From: Thiocapsa imhoffii
GTDB lineage: Bacteria; Pseudomonadota; Gammaproteobacteria; Chromatiales; Chromatiaceae
Direction: 5' to 3'
Length of the DNA: 64,000 bases
Assembly (NCBI RefSeq): GCF_016583985.1
Contig: NZ_NRSD01000001.1
Coordinates: forward strand, 186,001 to 250,000
The position numbers were made by a program, and so were the translations under genes. Numbering within the stretch: the stretch's first letter is position 1; every line of letters begins with the position of its first letter. Under the pieces are notes generated by a model. The model searched no databases. It was given only the letters and a program-made list of their open reading frames with translations, and was not told the origin of the DNA. Positions 56,443 to 64,000 of the stretch are shown one piece after another.

Positions 56443-56462
56443 CCGTCAATGTGACGGTCTTC
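56443..56462 (+). terminator. Possible weak terminator after yicC
   Basis: CCGTCA-ATG-TGACGG forms a 6-bp stem with a short loop two bases after the yicC stop, followed by TCTTCATCT. The T-run is poor, so this is uncertain. Confidence 0.3.
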
Positions 56463-56710
56463 ATCTCCAGCCGGCCAACACCAGGCGCGGCTGCGCGGTC
56501 TGGCATCAGCGGTTCCCGGTCTTGCAGCACGGGTGGACCGAGCGGAACCTCGGCCGGGTTTCAAGTGGTGTCGACGCGACCCCCTCGTCCCTGGATTCGG
56601 TGGCGTGCCCGCTAGCGTGGGGCGCCGTCTGATCTGGCATCGCAACAGCGGGGCGCCATGATCCGGATTGGACCGTCACTGACGCTGGTGCGTAGGCATT
56701 GGAGTGCAAC

Positions 56711-57316
56711 ATGAACGAAGGCATTCTATTGATCGTCTCGGCGCCATCCGGAGCCGGCAAGACGTCGCTGATGAAGGCGCTCCTGGCGCGTGATCCTGCG
56801 CTGACACTCTCGGTTTCGTGCACGACACGGGCGGCGCGTCCCGGAGAACAGGATGGGGTGCATTACCATTTCGTCGCGCCGGCCGAGTTTCAGGCCGCCT
56901 TGCGCGCCGGTGACTTTCTCGAACATGCGCGGGTGTTCGACAATTGGTATGGAACGCGCGCGGCCGATGTGCGCACCCGTCTGGCAGAGGGGCACGATGT
57001 CATCCTTGAGATCGACTGGCAGGGCGCGCGGCAAGTACGCGAATGCTTTCCGACGTCCGTCGGGATCTTCATCCTGCCGCCATCGATCGCGGAGCTGGAG
57101 CGTCGTTTGCGCGGGCGTGGAACGGACAGCGATGCGGTCATCGCCCGCCGGATGGCGCAGGCACGCTCTGAGATGACGCACGCGGATGAATACAAATATC
57201 TGGTTGTGAACGACCGCTTCGACGGGGCCTTGGATGCGCTTGCCGCCATTGTGGTGGCCGAGCGCCACCTCATGGTGCGGCAACGCTCCCGTGTGGCCTT
57301 CGCGTTCGCGTTTTAG
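56711..57316 (+). CDS. gmk: Guanylate kinase
   Basis: 201 residues from ATG 56711. Walker A is VSAPSGAGKTSLMKAL; GMP-binding block SVSCTTRAARPGEQDGVHYHF; and the ILEIDWQGARQVRECFP and DEYKYLVVNDRFD segments follow. It phosphorylates GMP to GDP, feeding GTP and ppGpp synthesis. It heads the gmk-rpoZ-spoT order, but each gap here is 300 bp or more rather than operon-tight. Confidence 0.97.
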   Translation: MNEGILLIVSAPSGAGKTSLMKALLARDPALTLSVSCTTRAARPGEQDGVHYHFVAPAEFQAALRAGDFLEHARVFDNWYGTRAADVRTRLAEGHDVILEIDWQGARQVRECFPTSVGIFILPPSIAELERRLRGRGTDSDAVIARRMAQARSEMTHADEYKYLVVNDRFDGALDALAAIVVAERHLMVRQRSRVAFAFAF

Positions 57317-57708
57317 CGGTGGCCGGTGGCTCCGGGAACGCGGACGCCGTGGCCGCGTTCTAACGATCGTCCAGCCATTGCGTTTGAGAGCGCTTGCCCT
57401 GACCCCGAGCGTGCGCTGCCGCTAGGGCCATGGACGTGCACCGGTCGCCACCTTACCCGGTCGCCGCTAGAGCCGCGCCGCGCCGCGTGCCGGTTCGGGC
57501 CTGCTGCGGTGATCCACGCTCCTCAGGTGCCATCGAGTGTGCTAGGCTCTTGATCTCAGATCATTTGATTGGTTATGAGGTCACCCGACACCTGGTGTGG
57601 TCTCGACCTCCCCGTGTCTGCCCGCGCAGGACGCCACGTCCGCCGCTCGCCGTTCCCAGCCGCTGCGCGCCGCGCCTGGGACGCCCCCGTTATTTGGAGA
57701 CGATTGAG
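57317..57708. other. 392-bp gap between gmk and rpoZ
   Basis: No convincing gene. The GC-rich frames across it are continuations of other frames. It should hold a promoter for rpoZ; a TTGATC with a downstream TTGGTTATG near 57550-57580 is only a loose match. No repeats or hairpins stood out. Confidence 0.45.
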
Positions 57709-58011
57709 ATGGCTCGAATCACTGTCGAAGACTGCTTGAATCACGTTGATAATCGGTTTGATCTGGTCTTGCTCGCAACGCAACGGGCACGCCAGCTTGC
57801 GAATGGTTGCGATCCGCTCCTGCCCTGGGCCAACGATAAGCCCACCGTGATGGCGCTGCGCGAGATCGCCGCCGGCCATATTTCCTCCGCGACCGTCCAA
57901 GCCGCGCAGCGCGAAATCGATGAGACCACCGCCGCGCTGCAACAAGCCTACGCCGAGGAATTCTCAGCTGAATCGAACGACGCGGAACCAAGCCGTGTCC
58001 CCAAGGAGTAG
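57709..58011 (+). CDS. rpoZ: RNA polymerase omega subunit
   Basis: 100 residues from ATG 57709, with TTGGAGA upstream. The family start [20 protein letters not shown], then [27 protein letters not shown], are all present; the C-terminus is acidic as usual. Omega supports polymerase assembly and forms part of a ppGpp site with the beta' subunit, fitting its place before spoT. Confidence 0.97.
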   Translation: MARITVEDCLNHVDNRFDLVLLATQRARQLANGCDPLLPWANDKPTVMALREIAAGHISSATVQAAQREIDETTAALQQAYAEEFSAESNDAEPSRVPKE

Positions 58012-58314
58012 CCGACGAGTCGCGCGAGTGGTGATGCCCGCGACTCAGGGGCTCCGCTCGGATGGGGTGGTCATGGTGTCGGCATGGCCCGCTCCCCGCA
58101 TTGATCCAGGTTTGGGGTCAAGTCAACAGCGGCTCCCACGGGTCCCGGTTCCGCGCTCGTTTCCCACCGAGTCGCCAAGACCGTGAACCCCTGCGCGAAC
58201 GAGACCATCCACGCCCACCCGACGAACGCCGCCGGCGATCGGGCGTGGGCGCCAGGTTCCGTTCGCCATGCGCTGTCTTCTCTCGGCGAGGGTCCCGTCT
58301 CGAAACGCTATCTG
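58012..58314. other. 303-bp gap between rpoZ and spoT
   Basis: The spoT frame is open back to 58183 but the extra 44 residues are not conserved-looking, so the stretch is taken as leader. No clear promoter or hairpin was seen. Confidence 0.45.
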
Positions 58315-60429
58315 ATGAGCGATCTGTGCGCTGACCTGTCCACGTATCTGCCGCCTGAACAGATCAGCGAGATCTATCGCGCCTATCTGTTCGGTGCCGA
58401 GGCGCACGATGGGCAGACACGCAAATCAGGCGAACCCTATATTTACCATCCCGTTGCGGTGGCACGGATCCTGGGCGAGATGCGCATGGATTATCAGTGC
58501 CTGATCGCAGCCATCTTGCACGATGTGATCGAAGACACGGGGGTGACCAAGGAACAAGTCGCGGACGCCTTTGGCCCACAGGTCGCGGAACTCGTCGATG
58601 GGGTCAGCAAGCTCTCCCAGATTCAGTTCGAATCCCGGGCCGAAGCGCAGGCGGCGAGCCTGCAAAAAATGCTGCTCGCGATGACCCGCGACATTCGTGT
58701 CATTCTGATCAAGCTGGCTGATCGGCTTCATAACATGCGCACGCTCGATGCGATGAAGCCGGAGGCCTGCCGTCGCATCTCCCGCGAAACGCTCGAGATC
58801 TTTGCTCCGATCGCGAATCGCCTGGGCATCGATCGGATGCGGGTGGAGCTTGAGGAGTTGGGGTTCCTACACTATTGGCCATGGCGTCGCGGCATCATCC
58901 AGCGGGCACTGCGCAAGACCTGTGGGGCGCGCCTGGAGATGGTGAGCACGGTCGAGACGGAACTCAGACGCGCCATGCTGCAGGAGGATCTCGCGGGCGA
59001 GGTCGAGGGCCGCCGCAAGCATCTCTATGGGATCTACTGCAAGATGCGTGAGAAACATCGCGCCTTCTCGGAGGTGGTCGATGTCTTCGGTTTCCGCGTC
59101 ACGGTCGATCGCATCGACACCTGCTATCGGGTGCTCGGGCTGGCTCACAACCTCTACAAACCCGTACCCGGACGCTTCAAGGACTACATCGCCATTCCAA
59201 AGGCCAACGGCTATCAATCGCTTCATTCGGTGCTGGTCGGGCCGCAAGGGATCCATATCGAGATTCAGATCCGAACGCACGAGATGCAACGCATGGCTGA
59301 GTCCGGGATTGCGGCGCATTGGATGTATAAAACGGGTGAGCAAGGGACGTCGAACACCCCGGCGCTTGCGGCGGAATGGTTGCAGAATCTCCTGGTGATG
59401 CAGCGCGGCGCGGGTGATTCGGTTGAATTCCTCGAGCATGTGAAGGTCGATCTGTTCCCCGACGAAGTCTACGTCTTCACGCCCAAGGGTCGGATCATGA
59501 CCCTCAAGCGGGGGGCGACCGTGATCGACTTTGCCTACGCGATTCACTCCGATGTCGGCAATTCCTGCGTCGCGGCACGCATCGATCGCCAAATGGTCTC
59601 GCTCGACACCATGTTGCGAAGCGGACAGACGGTCGAAATCTTCACCTCGCCCGGCAAACAGCCCAACGCAGCCTGGCTCAATTTCGTGGTGACCGGCAAG
59701 GCCCGAGCCAGTATCCGCGGTTACCTCAAAAACCTCAAACAGCGCGAGGCCATCGAACTCGGGCGGCGTCTCCTCGCCAATGAGCTCGCGCCGCTCGGGG
59801 TCACCCTGGAGCAGATCGATCCGCTACGCGTCGCGGCCTATCTTGAGGACGCGAATCAGTCGAGCCTCGATGACCTGCTGGTGGAGATTGGTCTTGGTAA
59901 TCGGCTCGCCGCGTTCGTCGCCCGCCGGCTCGTGGTCATGGAGGAGGATGAGATCAATCCCGAGCGTGGTGGTGATGTTCACCCGCATCGGCTCGCGATC
60001 CGCGGAACCGAGGGGATTGTAGTGAGCTTTGCGCGCTGTTGTCGGCCGATTCCGGGCGACCCCATCGCGGCGCTATTCAGCCCCGGGCGAGGGATCGTGG
60101 TGCATCGTATCGAATGTCGCAATCTCGGCAGCCTAGAGAGCCGGCGTGACACGCGTCTTGAGGTCGAATGGGCCGATGAGCCGGACGGCGAGTATCCAAC
60201 CGAGATCCGGGTTGAGGTCGGTAACCGGCGCGGAGCCCTCGCGGTGGTGGCCAATGCCATTTCTGATCTGGGGTCTAACATCGAGAATGTCTTCACACGC
60301 GAAAAGGACGGGATGACGACCGCGCTGGATTTGATGATCCTGGTCAGGAGCAGAGTGCATCTGGCCCGGATCATGCGGCGGGTCCGACAGCTCCCGGTCG
60401 TCTTGCGCATCACGCGGGTGCCTCGCTGA
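58315..60429 (+). CDS. spoT: Bifunctional (p)ppGpp synthetase/hydrolase SpoT
   Basis: 704 residues from ATG 58315, matching E. coli SpoT (702). HD hydrolase domain with YHPVAVARIL and ILHDVIEDTG; synthetase domain with RFKDYIAIPKANGYQSLHSV; TGS domain starting VYVFTPKGRIMTLKRGATVIDFAYAIH in pieces; a C-terminal ACT domain (IRVEVGNRRGALAVVANAI). It sets (p)ppGpp levels in response to starvation. The hydrolase HD block looks intact, so it is probably not RelA. Confidence 0.97.
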   Translation: MSDLCADLSTYLPPEQISEIYRAYLFGAEAHDGQTRKSGEPYIYHPVAVARILGEMRMDYQCLIAAILHDVIEDTGVTKEQVADAFGPQVAELVDGVSKLSQIQFESRAEAQAASLQKMLLAMTRDIRVILIKLADRLHNMRTLDAMKPEACRRISRETLEIFAPIANRLGIDRMRVELEELGFLHYWPWRRGIIQRALRKTCGARLEMVSTVETELRRAMLQEDLAGEVEGRRKHLYGIYCKMREKHRAFSEVVDVFGFRVTVDRIDTCYRVLGLAHNLYKPVPGRFKDYIAIPKANGYQSLHSVLVGPQGIHIEIQIRTHEMQRMAESGIAAHWMYKTGEQGTSNTPALAAEWLQNLLVMQRGAGDSVEFLEHVKVDLFPDEVYVFTPKGRIMTLKRGATVIDFAYAIHSDVGNSCVAARIDRQMVSLDTMLRSGQTVEIFTSPGKQPNAAWLNFVVTGKARASIRGYLKNLKQREAIELGRRLLANELAPLGVTLEQIDPLRVAAYLEDANQSSLDDLLVEIGLGNRLAAFVARRLVVMEEDEINPERGGDVHPHRLAIRGTEGIVVSFARCCRPIPGDPIAALFSPGRGIVVHRIECRNLGSLESRRDTRLEVEWADEPDGEYPTEIRVEVGNRRGALAVVANAISDLGSNIENVFTREKDGMTTALDLMILVRSRVHLARIMRRVRQLPVVLRITRVPR

Positions 60430-60587
60430 GTCCGCGACCTGGTGGCGGCTCACGACGCCATGCTTGTAACTGGTGCCAGTCGACGCTACCTCATCACCAA
60501 GGGTGTTTTCCGCTCGCTCGCGCCGAGTCTGGATGCGCCAGATTGCCGCTGTGCCCACTCGGCGGTGCTACCACACAGGATTCCTTC

Positions 60588-61001
60588 ATGTCTGACTTGA
60601 CGCTAGACGAGCGCTGCGCGCTGACGCGCCGAATCATGGGATTGGTCGAGGGATGGAACCTGGCGGCCCGTGACATTTTGGTGCTGCTCCAGCTCCCTGA
60701 GTCCATCAAGGCGCGCAATCTCTCACGCTATCGTGACGAAGACTGTTTTCCGGATGATGCCGCCGTGAACCGTCGTCTCTCCTATCTCATTCGTATCGAA
60801 GACGCCCTCCACACCTATTTCCCGCGCAACCCGGAGATGCGGCATCTGTGGGTAAAGCGCGCAAACAAGCATTTCAACAAGCGTTCGCCGGTGGCGGTGA
60901 TGGTGGAAGATGGCGAGAGTGGGTTGATCGCGGTCTTATCCCATCTCGATTGTACCTTTGCGTGGGATATGACTGGATCGAAGGCTGAATACGGTCAATG
61001 A
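60588..61001 (+). CDS. MbcA/ParS/Xre-type antitoxin domain protein (DUF2384), without toxin
   Basis: 137 residues from ATG 60588. An N-terminal helical part (ERCALTRRIMGLVEGWNLAA) is followed by the DUF2384 toxin-binding region (LLQLPESIKARNLSRYRDED, then IRIEDALHTYF, WVKRANKHFNKRSPVAVMVEDG and ESGLIAVLSHLDC). DUF2384 antitoxins normally pair with a RES-domain toxin encoded just downstream; none is found before hemF on the other strand, so it may be a solitary regulator. It lies 158 bp after spoT. Confidence 0.8.
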   Translation: MSDLTLDERCALTRRIMGLVEGWNLAARDILVLLQLPESIKARNLSRYRDEDCFPDDAAVNRRLSYLIRIEDALHTYFPRNPEMRHLWVKRANKHFNKRSPVAVMVEDGESGLIAVLSHLDCTFAWDMTGSKAEYGQ

Positions 61002-61136
61002 GTGGTTGGGCGCACGACCCCCTCGCGTGCCAGACGATTCCCAGACCTCGGCGCTCAAAACGGGATCGAACGGACCCCGAGCGGACAGCGCAACGGAGCC
61101 GCAATGGGGTGCCCGGCGCAGTAGCACTCAAGGCGA

Positions 61137-62345
<1,209 letters not shown>

Positions 62346-62414
62346 TCAACCGGCTCTCCCTGGCCAGACGTGGCCGAATATGATGAGATTTCAACTGATC
62401 TGGAGGATAGATTG

Positions 62415-62969
62415 ATGTCGAGCACCCGATCCGCGCGTCTTCTCTTAGCCAGCCTGTTCCTCGCGGGGGCCTCTGCTCATGCCGAGCAGGCGGTGACCCT
62501 GTTGGGCCTCGGTTCGAGTATTCCTGACGCATGGCAGCTCGAGACCCCGAGCAGTGACATGCGCCTTCTCCAATCCGCCATCCCCGCGGCGGACGGTGAT
62601 GCCGCGGCGTTCGTCGTCTTCTATTTCGGCCCCGAACAAGGTGGCACCCTGGAGGCCAATGTCGAGCGTTGGCAGTCACAATTTCAGGGCCCCGAGGGGA
62701 CTGCCGTCGAGCCGCGCATCAGCGAGATCGGCACGGCGGCATTGCCCGCGACGCTCGTCGAGCTCCGCGGTTCCTATGGGCGCAGCGTAGGGATGGGGCC
62801 GGGCGGTGACATGCTGCCCGATCGGATGCTGCTCGCCGCCGTGGTTGAGACCCCGGAGGGGACCCTGTATCCGCAGCTCCATGGTCCCGCCATGCTGGTC
62901 GCGGAACAACGTGATGCCTTCATCGCGTTCGTGCGCGGTTTACAGCCTGCCGCGACGCCGAGGCCCTGA
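62415..62969 (+). CDS. Exported protein of unknown function
   Basis: 184 residues from ATG 62415 with a signal peptide (ARLLLASLFLAGASAHA). The mature part (AWQLETPSSDMRLLQSA, AAAFVVFYFGPEQGGTLEAN, MLVAEQRDAFIAFVRGL) resembles a lipid- or substrate-binding periplasmic fold, with no cysteine pairs or repeats seen. I do not recognise the family. Its stop lies 2 bp before the start of the penicillin-acylase-like gene, so the two probably form one unit. Confidence 0.75.
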   Translation: MSSTRSARLLLASLFLAGASAHAEQAVTLLGLGSSIPDAWQLETPSSDMRLLQSAIPAADGDAAAFVVFYFGPEQGGTLEANVERWQSQFQGPEGTAVEPRISEIGTAALPATLVELRGSYGRSVGMGPGGDMLPDRMLLAAVVETPEGTLYPQLHGPAMLVAEQRDAFIAFVRGLQPAATPRP

Positions 62970-62971
62970 GA

Positions 62972-64000
62972 TTGCCGCGTCATGCTTCCCCGCGCTGGTT
63001 TCGCGTCGTCCGCTTCGGGCTCATCGCGTTGGCTGTCGTGTTGGGTCTGGGCAGTGCCGGGCTCTATTGGGTTGCCAAGCGCGCGGAGCCGGTCTACAAG
63101 GGGAGCATCAGCCTGGCGGGTCTCAAGGCCCCGGTTCGCGTGCGCTACGGGCCGCATGCGATTCCGACCATCGAGGCAGAGGACCTCGCGGACCTGCTCT
63201 TCGCGCAAGGTTATGTGGTGGCGAGCGAGCGTCTGTGGCAGATGGACCTGTTGCGACGGCTCGCCAGTGGGCGACTCGCGGAACAATTTGGCCCCGTCGT
63301 GCTGCCGGCCGACCGGTTTTTCCGCACCATCGGGCTCACGCATGACGCCGAGCGCAGTCTCGCGGCACTGACCGCCGCCGACCGCTAACTCTTGAGTGCC
63401 TATGCCGCCGGCGTTAACGCCTATCAGCTCCGCGCCGTGACGCAGCGGCGCGTGCCGCTCGAGTATCGTCTTATCGGCGCCGCACCGGAGCCCTGGACGC
63501 CACTCGACAGTCTGCTGATCGGCGGCTACATGGCGTGGAGCCAGTCCTTCAACGTACGCCATGAGCTGGCCTTTCTGCGGCTGGCGGCGCGGCTGGGTCC
63601 GGAGCGGGCGCGCGAACTCTTTCCGACGGACGTCGGCATCTCGGCACCACCCCTGCCGCGCGAACTGTCGGAGCTGTTGGGCGCGGAGGCGCGGACACAC
63701 TTCGGTCCGGCTTCGGGGCTGCATCTTGACGCCGTGGTCGCGCTGATCGGTCGGCTTGGTCTCCCCCAACCGTCCGTGGCGAGCAATGCGTGGGCGGTCA
63801 CGGGCGCGCGCACGGCCGATGGTGCCGCCCTCTTGGCAAATGATCCGCACTTGGCCGCGTCAATGCCCGGGATCTGGTACGAGCTGGAGCTGATCACCCC
63901 GGAACTTGCGGTCGTGGGGGCGAGTCTGCCAGGCATTCCACTGGTGATGATCGGGCACAATCGCGACCTCGCCTGGGGGATGACGAGTACGGTGGCCGAT
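62972..64000 (+). pseudogene. Penicillin-acylase-family gene with in-frame TAA (partial at window edge)
   Basis: Begins at TTG 62972 with a membrane anchor (VVRFGLIALAVVLGLGSAGLYW) and the family block VRVRYGPHAIPTIEAEDLAD, LLFAQGYVVASERLWQMDLLRR. The frame meets TAA at 63386-63388 (codon 139) inside a conserved helical region, then continues open in the same frame to the window end: LLSAYAAGVNAYQ, WTPLDSLLIGGYMAWSQS, the Ntn nucleophile serine in PSVASNAWAVTGART, and LLANDPHLAASMPGIWYE. Nothing else is damaged, so this is a very recent nonsense change or a sequencing error. Such enzymes hydrolyse acyl-homoserine lactones or beta-lactam amides. Confidence 0.85.

Noticed and set aside
63386..63388. 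Recoded stop (selenocysteine or pyrrolysine) in the acylase gene
   Set aside because: The codon is TAA, which is not used for either amino acid, and the position is not catalytic.

Overview
The window looks like chromosome from a GC-rich gammaproteobacterium of the purple sulfur bacteria (Chromatiaceae). The clearest sign is a ferredoxin at 15134-15385 that closely matches, from memory, the two-[4Fe-4S] ferredoxin of Allochromatium vinosum, including the insertion between cysteines of the second cluster. Gene order (ftsY-ftsE-ftsX near rpoH; radC, coaBC-dut-algC-argB-pyrE; rph-rdgB-yggS-proC-yggT-yggU; gmk-rpoZ-spoT) is typical of gammaproteobacteria. No database search was possible; all names come from reading motifs.

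Layout. 1-2.9 kb: accessory debris. It holds the tail of an unknown gene, a 69-bp direct repeat flanking a decayed DarTG toxin-antitoxin pair (darG open, darT truncated and stopped by a nonsense codon), and a small ORF. 3-11 kb (mostly minus strand): rpoH, a response regulator, a cNMP-binding histidine kinase, an SLC13 anion transporter, ftsX, ftsE and ftsY. 11.2-18.3 kb (plus strand): two M16 peptidases, rsmD, coaD, ferredoxin, gamma-glutamyltransferase and a Tim44-like protein. 18.5-21.1 kb: a small membrane protein and an OafA-type acyltransferase with a SGNH domain.

21.1-33.9 kb is a defence island: a broken nucleoside-kinase-like gene, then on one strand a large restriction helicase-nuclease, a lone VapB-like gene, a VapBC-like pair, a type III-like adenine methyltransferase, an ABC-type ATPase with a TOPRIM partner, and a RelE-superfamily/UvrD helicase fusion. 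The island ends beside a tRNA-Asn gene. It is riddled with a 7-bp repeat family (core AGTGG). Most striking, a four-helix-bundle (23S rRNA intervening-sequence, S23-like) gene sits inside the methyltransferase gene between inverted arrays of these heptamers, and the host reading frame stays open across the whole insert. Three smaller heptamer inserts lie in the same gene. This is the best candidate for an undescribed system.

34.4-63 kb is mostly housekeeping: tRNA-Asn, aspartate aminotransferase, uvrB, mtgA, rsfS, nadD, proA, radC, coaBC, dut, algC, argB, pyrE, a TauE/SafE-like membrane protein, the rph-to-DUF4426 cluster, a Ser/Thr kinase, yicC, gmk, rpoZ, spoT, an orphan DUF2384 antitoxin and hemF. 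The window ends inside a penicillin-acylase-family gene interrupted by an in-frame TAA.
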